Position numbers and translations under genes: made by a program
NCBI GenBank assembly: GCA_028696075.1
Contig: JAQVHS010000003.1
Coordinates: forward strand, 57,639-121,638
DNA from: Candidatus Gastranaerophilales bacterium
Lineage (GTDB): Bacteria; Cyanobacteriota; Vampirovibrionia; Gastranaerophilales; JAILCC01
Length of the DNA: 64,000 nucleotides
Direction: 5' to 3'
The notes under the pieces: model-generated
Database searches by the model: none
The model's input: the letters and a program-made list of their open reading frames with translations, nothing else
What the model was told of the DNA's origin: nothing
Part shown: piece by piece, positions 21,356 through 30,982 of the stretch
Layout: each line of letters begins with the position of its first letter
How positions within the stretch are numbered: the stretch's first letter is position 1

Positions 21356-24300
21356 TTACCTTAATTTGAATATTTCAAGAATTTCTTCATCAGACAAATC
21401 GCCAAGCATGGTTTCGCCGGTATAAAGTGACATGTCTACAAGTTTTTGTTTACTTTTGAGGATTTCATCAATCTTTTCCTCAAAAGTGCCTAACGTAATA
21501 AGCCTGTGAACCGTTACGTTCTTGTCCTGACCTATTCTGTAGGTTCTGTCTGTTGCCTGCATTTCGACGGCAGGATTCCACCATAAGTCGAAGTGGATTA
21601 CGCTTGTTGCCGCTGTAAGATTTAAACCTGTTCCACCGGCTTTTAAAGATAAAATCATAACTTTGGTTTCAAGGTCTGATTGAAATTTCTCAATCATATC
21701 TTCCCTTTCAGTCCTTGAGAGCGAACCATGGAAAAATAAAACCTTATCATGCAATTCTTCTTTTATAATCTTATTCAAAATATCTCCCATTTCCTTATAC
21801 TGGGTAAAGATAAGGACTTTTTCATTCGCCTGGAGAATATTATCCATAATCGCAATTATTTTTTTGGTTTTACCGGATAAATCATAGGTTAAATCGTGGT
21901 TTTTCAAATAATTTGCAGGGTGGTTACATATTTGTTTAAGAGAAGTAATAAGCTTTAGAACCATACCACGTCTGTTAATACCTGTAGAATCGCTTATAAG
22001 CTTCATTGTGGAGTTTAATGTAGACTCATATAAGCTTGCCTGCTGAGGGGTTAAGTAACAGTATTCGTCAAATACAATTTTTTCAGGCAGGTCGTCTATT
22101 ATTTTTTTATCGGTTTTAAGACGCCTTAATATAAACGGGGATGTTACAAGCTGCAGTTTTTGCGCGGTATCGGTTTGTTTCATTTTTTCTATATTAAAAG
22201 CATATTTGGACTGAAAATCACTCATTGTGCCTAAATAGCCTTTGTTAATAAAATCAAAAATACTCCATAACTCACTTAATCTGTTTTCTATCGGAGTGCC
22301 GGTAACAGCTATTTTACAGACGGTAGAAATTGATTTAATAGCTTTTGCCTGTGCTGTTGAGGGATTTTTAATACTTTGAGCTTCGTCAATGATTAACATT
22401 CCCCAGTCATGTTTTTTAATATCGTTCAAATCTATCCTTAAATGTCCGTAGGTAGTAATAATGATATCTGTTTTTAAATCCAGCCGGCGGTTTAAACCAT
22501 GGTAAATGCTGGTTTGAAGTGAGGGTGTGAATTTTTCTACTTCTTTTTTCCAGTTACCGACTAAAGTTGTAGGACAAACTACCAACGCAGGTTTGGTTAA
22601 TAATCCGTCTTGTTTTAATTTTGCAACTAGCGCCAATATTTGCACTGTTTTACCCAGCCCCATATCATCGGCGATACAGCATCCGAAACCTTTTGAAATG
22701 TTTGAATAAAGCCACTTAAAACCATATTGCTGATAGGGTCTCAGGACATCATTAAGTTCTTGGGGCGTTGTTATTTCGGATATATTCAAATGAGCTTTGA
22801 CTGCATCTCTTATAGCATCTTCAAAGTTCAGCTCAAAGTCATCTATTTCGTTAGAAAATACACTGTGTATAAGCTCAAGTTTATTTAGTTTTTTATCTAT
22901 AGGTTTATCAAGATTTTCAAGGATTTTTTTAATTTGTTCCTCATTAAGCAGCACGAACTTATCTTTAAATTTAATTAATTCATCGGAATTCTTGATTAGG
23001 TTCAGGAATTCTTCCTTAGACAGTTTTTCATCACCTATGGAAATCTCATATGAAAAATCCATAATGTCATTTAAGGAATACATAATATCTGAGGCGCCCG
23101 AACCCAAGCTGTTGATAAAATCACTCTTTGCCGTTGATTTTAATTTCGATTTAATAGAGAGTTTTGGTCTTAAAATACTGTTTAATTCCGAAGGCATAAA
23201 GACGTCTATATTAAAATCATTTAATGAGGAGCAGATTTTTGAAAGATTTTTTATAATATCAATAGCGTTTAGCGCAGGGCGATAAACACCAAAAGAAGCA
23301 AATATATCTGATAATGCAGGCATATACTCTGATGCAGAAGTCAGCTGTGATGATATTCTCAATGCAATGTTGTCTTCAAATTCACGTTCAAATATTTTTT
23401 TTATTTCTAACATTTCACCTTGGTAATTAAAAGAAAGCATTGCCTTATAATCAAATTCTCCGTCTTTATCGAATGTAAGCATTAATTTAACAGGGTTTTG
23501 GGTTATATTAAAGCAATTCAGCCATTCTTTTATGGCTATAGCATAGTTTTTATTGTTTTTAACGGCTTTAATCGGAAGGTTTTGTATAAACATAGCCGCA
23601 GTAGCGTTGGATTTAAGTTTTGCAGCTTTTAAAGACAATATTTTATATATCATATAGTTTATAATGTCATTTAAAAGTTCTTTAATCTGGCTCTTTGGTA
23701 CAAGCTGCATTGTATTAGGGTTATAGCCAAAATTTTCACTTGCATAGTTGATTATTGAGGTTAAAAGCAGTTTTAACTTAGGATTTTCAAAATCAACACT
23801 GTAATAAACAGAAAAAGTGTTGTCAGGGTTAGTCCTGATAGAAGGTCTGAAATTAAGCGTCTGCACAATATCTTTTGCAAGAAGGGTCAAATAGTTGTAG
23901 AATCTTGTACTGTGAGAAATGCTGTCATTTTCTATCAAGGACTGAAAGCTTAAAAAGTAGTCATAAATTATATATTTAGGAACAACAAGTCCTGTAAGTT
24001 TTTTAATAAAAAGTTTGTCTTCTTCAATAACAGGAACATTGCTTAATTCCTTGTTAATACGGTACATAGAGCCTTTAGATTTAAGATAAATTTCAAAATT
24101 TATTGTAGGTGATACAAAAAACGTAAAATCTTTTTTACCAAATTGGCAGTAAAAATCACAATTACGGGCAAAAAAGTTACTCTCATAACCGAAAACATTA
24201 TCAAACTCATCTCTTATAAGGTCATAAATTTCAATCAAATGGGATTTAAAGTCTTTTTTTTCAAAGTGTTTAGGGTTTTCGGGAAAATTTACAAAAATTT

Positions 24301-24838
24301 CGTCAGAATATAACTTTTTCAGCCTGAAATATTCCGGCTCTTGCCTCTCTGATGAAGCTACGGTCACTTTATCAATGTCTATATAATCAACGGATGCTTT
24401 TTCTACATGCAGCAATTCTTTCGCTAACTCTTCCCTGAAATCATCTGTTTCGAACCCTTTTACATCTAATATCAAAAGCGGGTCCTGTTTAATTAAAACA
24501 GCAAAGGTCAACGCTAAAAATTCTTTTTCCTTCTCATTTTCGACGGGAGCAAAAAGGGTATAGATATCCTCTTCTAAAGGAATTGGGATATTATGACTGT
24601 TTAAGTACAAAAAGAAATAATAGTTCAGCTTGGAATTGACAAAATCTTCTTTTAATATAGGATTTTTTTTAACCGAATTTTTGATAAATGATTTTTCATC
24701 CTCGCTAAACATTTCAAAATTAACGGTTAGAGATTTATTTTGCCCTTCAAACAGATACTGCAAAACTATTTCACCGTCAGAAATCTCATATGCGGTAATT
24801 TGGTTTTCTCCTGTTTTTACGAATTTTTCTTCAATCAC
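21356..24838 (-). CDS. SNF2-family helicase-like ATPase
   Basis: A 1160-residue Swi2/Snf2 DNA translocase. The C-terminal ~480 residues carry motif I DDMGLGKTVQ (~722-731), motif Ia VVCPTTLVGNW, motif II IIDEAQSIKN (~816), motif III VTGTPIENRLSELWSIFDF, and the helicase C-terminal motifs IFTQYKEM, LSLKAGGTGLNL and QATDRTYRIGQ. The first ~700 residues are a large, mostly unassigned region found in bacterial SNF2 proteins. Such enzymes remodel protein-DNA or RNA polymerase complexes, or act in defence systems; no nuclease partner is nearby. The start codon is GTG (24836-24838); ribosome-binding signal is weak. Divergent from the YtxH operon. Confidence 0.93.
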   Translation of the reverse strand: MIEEKFVKTGENQITAYEISDGEIVLQYLFEGQNKSLTVNFEMFSEDEKSFIKNSVKKNPILKEDFVNSKLNYYFFLYLNSHNIPIPLEEDIYTLFAPVENEKEKEFLALTFAVLIKQDPLLILDVKGFETDDFREELAKELLHVEKASVDYIDIDKVTVASSERQEPEYFRLKKLYSDEIFVNFPENPKHFEKKDFKSHLIEIYDLIRDEFDNVFGYESNFFARNCDFYCQFGKKDFTFFVSPTINFEIYLKSKGSMYRINKELSNVPVIEEDKLFIKKLTGLVVPKYIIYDYFLSFQSLIENDSISHSTRFYNYLTLLAKDIVQTLNFRPSIRTNPDNTFSVYYSVDFENPKLKLLLTSIINYASENFGYNPNTMQLVPKSQIKELLNDIINYMIYKILSLKAAKLKSNATAAMFIQNLPIKAVKNNKNYAIAIKEWLNCFNITQNPVKLMLTFDKDGEFDYKAMLSFNYQGEMLEIKKIFEREFEDNIALRISSQLTSASEYMPALSDIFASFGVYRPALNAIDIIKNLSKICSSLNDFNIDVFMPSELNSILRPKLSIKSKLKSTAKSDFINSLGSGASDIMYSLNDIMDFSYEISIGDEKLSKEEFLNLIKNSDELIKFKDKFVLLNEEQIKKILENLDKPIDKKLNKLELIHSVFSNEIDDFELNFEDAIRDAVKAHLNISEITTPQELNDVLRPYQQYGFKWLYSNISKGFGCCIADDMGLGKTVQILALVAKLKQDGLLTKPALVVCPTTLVGNWKKEVEKFTPSLQTSIYHGLNRRLDLKTDIIITTYGHLRIDLNDIKKHDWGMLIIDEAQSIKNPSTAQAKAIKSISTVCKIAVTGTPIENRLSELWSIFDFINKGYLGTMSDFQSKYAFNIEKMKQTDTAQKLQLVTSPFILRRLKTDKKIIDDLPEKIVFDEYCYLTPQQASLYESTLNSTMKLISDSTGINRRGMVLKLITSLKQICNHPANYLKNHDLTYDLSGKTKKIIAIMDNILQANEKVLIFTQYKEMGDILNKIIKEELHDKVLFFHGSLSRTEREDMIEKFQSDLETKVMILSLKAGGTGLNLTAATSVIHFDLWWNPAVEMQATDRTYRIGQDKNVTVHRLITLGTFEEKIDEILKSKQKLVDMSLYTGETMLGDLSDEEILEIFKLR

Positions 24839-24990
24839 AATTTTTCTTTCAACAACCCTTAATTTTAATTATATTATAAATATTAAATTTTAAGCATATT
24901 ATTTTAAAATAGCCTTGTAAGTGAACTTAAGTAGTGGAAAAATCCGCATAATCTGGTATACTAAAAAAGCAGACAAATTTGGAGCGTATC

Positions 24991-25308
24991 ATGGCAAAAA
25001 AAGAAGATTCTTCTATAGCTTTCGGTCTGGGGTTACTTGCCGGAGTTGTAGCTGGTATTGTGGCAGGTATAGTATATGCCCCTAAATCAGGTGAAGAAAC
25101 AAGAGAAGATTTAATATGCAAAGCAAAGCAAATCAAGGAAAATTTTCCTGATGATTTGGAAAAAGCTAAAAAAAACGGGCTTACTCTTGTTGAATTATTG
25201 AAAATAAAAACTGAAAAAATTATTGATAATATTAATGATTCACTCAAAGCCAAACAAATGGCAAAAGCAAAACGAGAAGAAGAAAAAGTATACAACACCA
25301 ATTATTAA
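24991..25308 (+). CDS. YtxH domain protein 1
   Basis: A 105-residue protein beginning at ATG 24991 with GGAG seven bases before it. Residues ~8-30 are a Gly/Ala-rich transmembrane segment (GLGLLAGVVAGIVAGIVYA) directly followed by the family hallmark PKSGEETRE, then a charged helical tail. YtxH proteins (PF12732) are small stress-associated membrane or lipid-interacting proteins of unknown activity. It starts a three-gene unit with a DUF948-like protein and a second YtxH, a common arrangement in Firmicutes and cyanobacteria. Confidence 0.85.
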   Translation: MAKKEDSSIAFGLGLLAGVVAGIVAGIVYAPKSGEETREDLICKAKQIKENFPDDLEKAKKNGLTLVELLKIKTEKIIDNINDSLKAKQMAKAKREEEKVYNTNY

Positions 25309-25327
25309 TACAAGAAGGGAACAATTT

Positions 25328-25684
25328 ATGAATGGCTTAGATACAGCATTAACATTCCTGGCTTACACCTGTGTGATTCTATTTACACTTTTGACCGGCT
25401 TTATTATTAAGCTGGCAGTTGATTTGATGGGATTAATAAAATCCTACAGGGAATTGGCCGACACTATAAACGAAGAACTTGAACCAACTTTGACAGAGCT
25501 TAAAAAGGCACTGGATAATATTAATTCACTGGCGTTAGCCACAGATAAACAGTTCTCTGCCATAAAAACGTCCCTAGGCAGTGCCTATAACCTTGCATAC
25601 GCCGTAGGCACAAAGGTAACAGGCGGCGCTTTTAGCCTTTTAAGCGGGTTTTTGGCAGGATTAAAATTATTTTTAAAAAAGTAA
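25328..25684 (+). CDS. DUF948-like membrane protein
   Basis: A 118-residue protein starting at ATG 25328 behind AAGGGA. One N-terminal transmembrane helix (ALTFLAYTCVILFTLLTGFI), then a helical region (SYRELADTINEELEPTLTELKKALDNIN) typical of DUF948, and a C-terminal Gly-rich hydrophobic stretch. DUF948 and YtxH genes travel together; a general-stress role is usual but no activity is known. It is 19 bases after YtxH 1. Confidence 0.72.
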   Translation: MNGLDTALTFLAYTCVILFTLLTGFIIKLAVDLMGLIKSYRELADTINEELEPTLTELKKALDNINSLALATDKQFSAIKTSLGSAYNLAYAVGTKVTGGAFSLLSGFLAGLKLFLKK

Positions 25685-25713
25685 ACAAAATGTAGAAAAT
25701 AGGAGTATTAATT

Positions 25714-25977
25714 ATGTCAGCAGGAAAATTTTTAGCAGGTTTTATTGTAGGGGGAGCCGTAGGAGCTTTGGCAGGTATTTTACTTGCACCTAAATCAGGT
25801 GAAGAAACTCGTGAAATGATATCAAAAGCTTCAGCTGAAATCTATGATAAAACAGAAGATTCACTTAAAGAAATCAAATCTAAGGCAGAAAATGTTGTTG
25901 AAGATTTGCAAAAAAAAGGTGACGAACTTGTATCCAAAATTCAGGATATGATGAAAAAAGAAGTCAGCGAAAATTAA
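25714..25977 (+). CDS. YtxH domain protein 2
   Basis: An 87-residue YtxH protein: FLAGFIVGGAVGALAGILL membrane segment followed by APKSGEETREMI and an amphipathic helix (ENVVEDLQKKGDELVSKI). It is a diverged paralogue of the first YtxH gene 700 bases upstream; the segment from the membrane helix end through GEETRE is nearly the same. Its stop lies seven bases from the convergent enolase stop. Confidence 0.86.
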   Translation: MSAGKFLAGFIVGGAVGALAGILLAPKSGEETREMISKASAEIYDKTEDSLKEIKSKAENVVEDLQKKGDELVSKIQDMMKKEVSEN

Positions 25978-25984
25978 ATTTTTT

Positions 25985-27256
25985 TTACAAACTAAAAGGA
26001 TTTTTATATTCAGCTTCTGTGCAAAGTTCTTCTTCAATTTTCAAAAGTCTGTTGTATTTACACATTCTTTCGCTCCTTGAAAGAGAGCCTGTTTTTATCT
26101 GTCCGCAATTTAACGCTACTGCCAAGTCTGCTATAAAGGTATCCTCGGTTTCACCGGAGCGGTGCGACATGACCGTTGTATAGCCTGCGTCTTGCGCAAT
26201 ATTAACAGTGTCAATGGTTTCGCTTAAGGTTCCTATTTGGTTTGGCTTGATTAAAATACTATTCGCCCAGCCTTCTTCGATACCTTTTTTTAATCTTTGG
26301 GGATTTGTAGTAAATAAATCATCACCTACCAGCTGGCATTTGTCTCCTAACACTTCCGTCAATGTTTTCCAGCCTGAATAATCTTCTTCATCCAAAGCAT
26401 CTTCAATGGACACTACAGGATAATTATTAACTATATTTTCCCAATGACTGACCATTTGCCGGGTATCCAGCGCTTTATTTTCGTATTCAAAGAAGTATTG
26501 GCCGTCACTGTAAAACTCGCTGGCAGCTGCGTCAATAGCGATACTGACTTTATCTGTCGTTAAAGAAGTATCCTCGATAGCTTTCATTAAAAGCTCTATT
26601 GCCTGTACATCAGAGGCTAAATCAGGAGCAAAGCCTCCTTCATCACCCACTGAGGTATTCAGCCCTTTGGATTTTAACAGCAGTTTTAAAGAATGGAATA
26701 TTTCTACCCCGAATTTCATTGCTTCAAAAAAAGTTTTTGCACCTAAAGGTACAATCATAAATTCCTGAAAAGTAAGCTTATTATCCGCATGAGCACCGCC
26801 ATTTAAAATATTCATCATAGGGCATGGCAGATAGGTGGCATTTATCCCGCCGAGATATTTATACAAGGGAATATTAAACGAGTTGGCAGCAGCTCTTGCA
26901 CAAGCCAGAGAAACGCTTAAAATCGCATTAGCCCCCAGGTTACTTTTGTTTTCGCTGCCGTCAAGGGCTATCATTAAATCATCAATCTTCAGCTGTTTTG
27001 TTACGTCTTTGCCGCTTAGTTCGTGGGAAATAATGTCATTGACATTTCTTACCGCTTGCAGAACCCCTTTGCCGAAATAATTGTTATCATCACCATCCCT
27101 GAGTTCATAAGCTTCAAATTTACCTGTAGAAGCACCTGAAGGCACAGCCGCACAAGCTTTTATCCCGTTAGTGAGCAAAACTTCCGTTTCAATAGTAGGT
27201 ACTCCTCTTGAATCAAAAATTTGTCTTGCTTTAATACGGCTTATTATTCTCTCCAT
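25985..27256 (-). CDS. eno: Enolase
   Basis: A 423-residue phosphopyruvate hydratase interconverting 2-phosphoglycerate and phosphoenolpyruvate. Key features: [19 protein letters not shown] at the N-terminus, the [10 protein letters not shown] loop, [20 protein letters not shown], metal ligands around [10 protein letters not shown] and [10 protein letters not shown], catalytic Lys in [10 protein letters not shown], and the [17 protein letters not shown] signature. It is the last gene of the hpf-rqcP-eno unit, nine bases after rqcP. Coupling of a glycolytic gene with ribosome-factor genes is consistent with growth-rate control. Confidence 0.97.
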   Translation of the reverse strand: MERIISRIKARQIFDSRGVPTIETEVLLTNGIKACAAVPSGASTGKFEAYELRDGDDNNYFGKGVLQAVRNVNDIISHELSGKDVTKQLKIDDLMIALDGSENKSNLGANAILSVSLACARAAANSFNIPLYKYLGGINATYLPCPMMNILNGGAHADNKLTFQEFMIVPLGAKTFFEAMKFGVEIFHSLKLLLKSKGLNTSVGDEGGFAPDLASDVQAIELLMKAIEDTSLTTDKVSIAIDAAASEFYSDGQYFFEYENKALDTRQMVSHWENIVNNYPVVSIEDALDEEDYSGWKTLTEVLGDKCQLVGDDLFTTNPQRLKKGIEEGWANSILIKPNQIGTLSETIDTVNIAQDAGYTTVMSHRSGETEDTFIADLAVALNCGQIKTGSLSRSERMCKYNRLLKIEEELCTEAEYKNPFSL

Positions 27257-27265
27257 ATTATTCTC

Positions 27266-27529
27266 CTATTTTGAGTGGTCAACTTCTTCGATAATTTTAT
27301 ATAAATCTTTTGCTTCTTGTATAGAAACATTATTAGCCGGAATTTTCATCACCTCAACGACTACAGACTTGTTAAAATATTCGATACAAACCTTATCTCC
27401 TACTTTGAGGATTTTAGCGGGTTTTGCAGGATTATCATTAACGAAAACCCTTGCCTTGGAAGAAACCTCCTTGGCTACGGTTCTTCGTTTTATTAACCGT
27501 GATACTTTAAGAAATTTGTCAAGGCGCAT
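27266..27529 (-). CDS. S4-domain RNA-binding protein, RqcP/HslR-like
   Basis: An 87-residue protein consisting almost entirely of an S4 fold: MRLDKFLKVSRLIKRRTVA, then the conserved SSKARVFVNDNPAKPAKILKVGDKV. RqcP (YabO) binds the obstructed 50S subunit in ribosome-associated quality control, and HslR is a heat-shock relative. Size and motif spacing fit RqcP. It lies between hpf (3 bases upstream) and eno. Confidence 0.86.
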   Translation of the reverse strand: MRLDKFLKVSRLIKRRTVAKEVSSKARVFVNDNPAKPAKILKVGDKVCIEYFNKSVVVEVMKIPANNVSIQEAKDLYKIIEEVDHSK

Positions 27530-27532
27530 ACA

Positions 27533-27916
27533 CTATTCTTCAACAGTTTCCGCTTCAGGTTCTTCTCCCTCAGGCATAGGAACAGCGGTTGTTCTGATAG
27601 ATTCTGCTTTAAATTTACCCTTAATGCTTTTATCTTTGTGTTTTTGCACCTGTCTGTTTAATTTGTCAGCTAAAAGGTCTATACTCGCATACATGGATTC
27701 ACCCTTTTCTTCGATATGAATACGTGCGCCGGCTAAATTGGATTTTGCCTCGGCAATGTGGCTATCCGGCACACTGGGGTTTTTTATTACAGTTAAGATA
27801 ACTTCTAAATCAATAAGCTGGTCATAATGCTCAACAACTTTACCCATTTTTTCTTTAACATAAGCTTTAATTGCAGGTGTAATTTCTATATTTCTGCCGT
27901 TAACAATTATTTGCAT
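27533..27916 (-). CDS. hpf: Ribosome hibernation promoting factor, HPF/RaiA family
   Basis: A 127-residue ribosome-associated inhibitor. The beta-alpha-beta-beta-beta-alpha fold is recognisable: MQIIVNGRNIEITPAIKAYV, then DLEVILTVIKN, HIAEAKSNLAGARIHIEEKG and MYASIDLLADKLNRQVQKHK. The C-terminus has an acidic Glu/Pro tail of ~15 residues; the long-HPF dimerisation domain is absent, so it is of the short or intermediate type. The ATG at 27916 follows AGGAGA. It binds the 30S/70S ribosome in stationary phase. Confidence 0.88.
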   Translation of the reverse strand: MQIIVNGRNIEITPAIKAYVKEKMGKVVEHYDQLIDLEVILTVIKNPSVPDSHIAEAKSNLAGARIHIEEKGESMYASIDLLADKLNRQVQKHKDKSIKGKFKAESIRTTAVPMPEGEEPEAETVEE

Positions 27917-27997
27917 ATAATCTCCTTTCATGACTAGCCTTGTTATTATAACTTATATCTATGCAAATTTAAAGTATAAAAATGAATAAAAATTATA

Positions 27998-29410
27998 TTA
28001 CTCCACTCTGCCATACATATCTTCATATCGAATAATATCATCTTCAAGCAGGATTTCACCTTTTTGAACTTCCATTATTTTTAAATCATAGTCATAAGGG
28101 TTCTGAAGTGAATGTTTGGCTTTTAGAGGGATATCAATGCTTTCCCCTGGTATCAAATCATGTTCTTTATCTTCAATAATTATTTTCGCCTTACCGCTTA
28201 AAACAACCCAATGTTCGCTTCTATGGTTATGTGATTGTAAGCTCAATTTTTGCCTTGGTGCAACAAATATAATTTTGACAAGGTATCCTTCGTCCTGTTC
28301 CATGGAGATATAATACCCCCAGGGACGGTGAACTTTTTTGTGTATCAGGTAAACTTCATTATTTGATTTTTTCAAATCCTCATATACATCTTTTACGAGC
28401 TGTGTAGAATCTTTGCTGCAAGCCAAAACCGCATCTGATGTTTCCACTAAAATAACATTCTCCAGTCCTATTGCGCTGACAAGCTTTGAACTGCTGTATA
28501 TTAGCGAGTTTTTGCAATTTTTGGCGATTACATTGCCTGTAATTACGTTTTGGTTTTCATCTTTTTGCTCAACGTCATAAATAGACTGCCAGGAGCCTAA
28601 ATCATTCCAATCACTGGTTAGAGGCACTAACGCTATTTTATCGGAATGCTCCATTACCGCATAGTCAATAGAAATATTAGGCATTTTTTCATAAAGCATA
28701 AAATCTATATCATTAGACGTTGCAAAGTCTATATTCATAAGGCTTTTAGAGATATCAGCACAATACTTTGCAAGCTCTTTCATCATAACGGAAGCTTTGA
28801 ACATAAATATCCCGCTATTCCAATAAAAATTGCCGTCTTTGATATATTCAGCCGCCTGTCTTTCATTAGGTTTTTCTTTAAATTCAATCACTCTTAAGCC
28901 CATAGAACAAAGCGAGCTTAACTCTTCATCCTGAACCGTATTAATGTAGCCATAACCGGTTTCAGGATATTTAGGTCTTATGCCGAAAGTTACAATTTTG
29001 CCTTCCTGTGCAAGTTTTTGTGCGCTTAAAACACAATTTTTAAACTTGGTTACGTCTTTAATCATATGGTCGGAAGGAACAACTAAAATAACGGGGTCTT
29101 CGTCTATATTAATACGTTCGATAAATTTTGCAGCGCAAGCTATTGCAGGCGCCGTATTTTTAGATACAGGTTCGGCTAATATATTTGAACCTTTGCTTAA
29201 ATTACCCAGTTGAAATTTAACGCTTGCATAGTGTTGAATATTAGTAATAGAAACTATATTATCTTTGTCAATAAATGAAGATAATCTGTTAAAGGTTGAT
29301 TGGAGTAAACTTTCATCATCAATAACATTAAGCAATTGCTTGGGGTACAGCTCCCTGCTTAAAGGCCATAATCTTGAACCGCTGCCGCCTGCTAATATAA
29401 TTGCGTACAT
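27998..29410 (-). CDS. manC: Mannose-1-phosphate guanylyltransferase / mannose-6-phosphate isomerase
   Basis: A 470-residue bifunctional enzyme of the ManC/CpsB type. Residues ~1-340 are the nucleotidyltransferase with LAGGSGSRLWPLSRELYPKQ at 5-24 and the substrate loop PETGYGYIN. Residues ~350-470 are a cupin with KVHRPWGYY, HNHRSEHWVVLSGKAKI and GESIDIPLKAKHSLQNP metal and isomerase motifs. It makes GDP-mannose from fructose-6-phosphate-derived mannose phosphates for surface glycans. It is 14 bases downstream of the serine hydrolase gene in the same direction. Confidence 0.94.
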   Translation of the reverse strand: MYAIILAGGSGSRLWPLSRELYPKQLLNVIDDESLLQSTFNRLSSFIDKDNIVSITNIQHYASVKFQLGNLSKGSNILAEPVSKNTAPAIACAAKFIERINIDEDPVILVVPSDHMIKDVTKFKNCVLSAQKLAQEGKIVTFGIRPKYPETGYGYINTVQDEELSSLCSMGLRVIEFKEKPNERQAAEYIKDGNFYWNSGIFMFKASVMMKELAKYCADISKSLMNIDFATSNDIDFMLYEKMPNISIDYAVMEHSDKIALVPLTSDWNDLGSWQSIYDVEQKDENQNVITGNVIAKNCKNSLIYSSSKLVSAIGLENVILVETSDAVLACSKDSTQLVKDVYEDLKKSNNEVYLIHKKVHRPWGYYISMEQDEGYLVKIIFVAPRQKLSLQSHNHRSEHWVVLSGKAKIIIEDKEHDLIPGESIDIPLKAKHSLQNPYDYDLKIMEVQKGEILLEDDIIRYEDMYGRVE

Positions 29411-29424
29411 ATTATCTCCTTATG

Positions 29425-30573
29425 TTATAAACTATTAATTGCGAAAGAGTTATATATTACAGAAGAAGCCTGATTTACAAATGTCCTTGCACTATAATCA
29501 TTCCATCTTCTTTTCACCATGACAACAACTATATATCTTCTGCCGTCAGGCATTGTAACGATTCCCGTATCGCCCAGCATTTCACCTATATCACCTGTTT
29601 TATGAACAAGCTGTGCACTGTCGGGGATACCTTGTTTTAATAAACTGCGGTTTTTTACCTTGCTCATTATTTCTATAATTTTAGACCGGCTTTCTAAATT
29701 TAAAAATTCAGGGTTATCGGCATTATACAAAATAGTTGCCATATCCCTGGGTGTAGTAGTATTTTCGCCGTATAAATCGGGAAGCCAGTTTTTAATATAG
29801 GTAGATTTTAGCCCCCAACGGCGCATAGCGCTGTTAAATTCATCTGCTCCGCCTATGGCGGACAAAATCATGTTCGTCGCGCTGTTGTCGCTTTCTCTTA
29901 TCATCATCTTTGCCAGAAAGTCCATATCAAAACGTGTCTTATCAGCCTTAAATTGAAGATGCCCCGAACCGCCCGTTCTGTAGTATGGTGTCATTTGAAA
30001 TTCATCATACAGGCTGATTTGTCCGTCTTCAATACGGCGAAACATTTGAACTAAAATAGGCACTTTTATAATACTGGCTGTTGCCATTTGTTTATCGCCA
30101 GCTATTGATACATAGTTTTTGGTTTGAAAATCATATACAAAGATGCCGGGCTGCAAATTAGGGTAAAGCGCGGACAAATTTTCAAGAGATTTTTGGAGTC
30201 GCGGCATCTGGGTATTCAGTTCCATTTGTGCCATTAACGTTTTTTTCAGTTCCGGCGGCGCTAAGATATTCCTGTCCAGCATTCTGGCATTAGCAAGCAG
30301 GGAAGGTGTTTTGTTGATAAAACTTTCATGGTTATATTTTAATTTAGAATTTTTTGCTTTGTATAAAAACAAGTAGTTATACATGCCTTTACAAACCGGT
30401 AAACATACAGTAAAGAACAGCACAACAAGCAATAAAAGAGAAAAGTAATTAATCTTTTTTATTTTTTTTATTTTTCTCTTTTCTATATCTTTTTCAGTTG
30501 CATAAACCGGCTTCCCAAACCTCTTGTAGTCAGTTTCATGCAATGCATACTCATGCATATAGCTTCTACTCAT
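29425..30573 (-). CDS. Membrane-anchored class A beta-lactamase-fold serine hydrolase
   Basis: A 382-residue protein with a basic cytoplasmic N-terminus (KRKIKKIKKI), one transmembrane helix (YFSLLLLVVLFFTVCLPVC, ~43-61) and a periplasmic catalytic domain (~125-382). Motifs are Ser167-x-x-Lys (ASIIKVP), SDN (RESDNSATN) and HKTGD. The omega-loop region reads NWLPDLYGENTTTP; aligning with class A enzymes puts Leu, not Glu, at position 166 and Tyr at 170, so the deacylation base appears missing. It is therefore more likely a penicillin-binding peptidase or transpeptidase-like enzyme than an antibiotic resistance enzyme. It is co-directional with manC. Confidence 0.87.
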   Translation of the reverse strand: MSRSYMHEYALHETDYKRFGKPVYATEKDIEKRKIKKIKKINYFSLLLLVVLFFTVCLPVCKGMYNYLFLYKAKNSKLKYNHESFINKTPSLLANARMLDRNILAPPELKKTLMAQMELNTQMPRLQKSLENLSALYPNLQPGIFVYDFQTKNYVSIAGDKQMATASIIKVPILVQMFRRIEDGQISLYDEFQMTPYYRTGGSGHLQFKADKTRFDMDFLAKMMIRESDNSATNMILSAIGGADEFNSAMRRWGLKSTYIKNWLPDLYGENTTTPRDMATILYNADNPEFLNLESRSKIIEIMSKVKNRSLLKQGIPDSAQLVHKTGDIGEMLGDTGIVTMPDGRRYIVVVMVKRRWNDYSARTFVNQASSVIYNSFAINSL

Positions 30574-30660
30574 ATCTTCCCAAACATTATGTGATATACA
30601 TTTAATAACATTATAGCCGTTAATTGCGGCTAGTAAAATTTGTAAACTTTTTTAAGCAAA

Positions 30661-30909
30661 TTATGAAGGAAACACCATGGTTTTTAAGATTAATCCTCTA
30701 ATATTAGCCAATTCTTCACCTAAAAGTTGTGCTGCTTCGTCATTAATTACTTCTAAAATTATTATACCGTCAGGCGCACAAACATTATCAGCAACCGAAT
30801 GTAACCCTATTCTTGTTTTAATAGAGCAGCCATGTTTAGTTAATATTTTTTGAAGATTTTCAGAACCTTCAACTCTGTTTTCTAATTTGATACCTACAAT
30901 TGTTGTCAT
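30661..30909 (-). CDS. TM1266-like (iron-only hydrogenase system regulator family) protein
   Basis: An 82-residue ferredoxin-like/ACT-type protein. It has IVGIKLENR, the conserved SIKTRIGLHS centre, ILEVINDEAAQLL and the C-terminal GLILKTMVF strand, similar to TM1266 and the C-terminal domain of NikR. Members are presumed ligand-responsive regulators linked to iron hydrogenase or other anaerobic metalloenzymes, but no hydrogenase gene is visible here. AGGAGG precedes the ATG. It stands alone, 74 bases downstream of the CHASE2-GGDEF gene on the same strand. Confidence 0.62.
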   Translation of the reverse strand: MTTIVGIKLENRVEGSENLQKILTKHGCSIKTRIGLHSVADNVCAPDGIIILEVINDEAAQLLGEELANIRGLILKTMVFPS

Positions 30910-30982
30910 AAAAAACCTCCTGCATCTAATCGTCTATTAATTATTCCACAATATTTGATTGCTTGTCTATCAGTCTTTTAGG

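Noticed and set aside
22797..23285. 162-residue plus-strand frame inside the SNF2 gene
   Set aside because: It is antisense to a well-supported helicase, Ser/Phe/Leu-rich with no ribosome-binding site; a shadow of the AT-rich real gene.
29425..30573. Antibiotic resistance beta-lactamase
   Set aside because: The omega-loop Glu166 and Asn170 equivalents are missing, so a resistance call is not supported.
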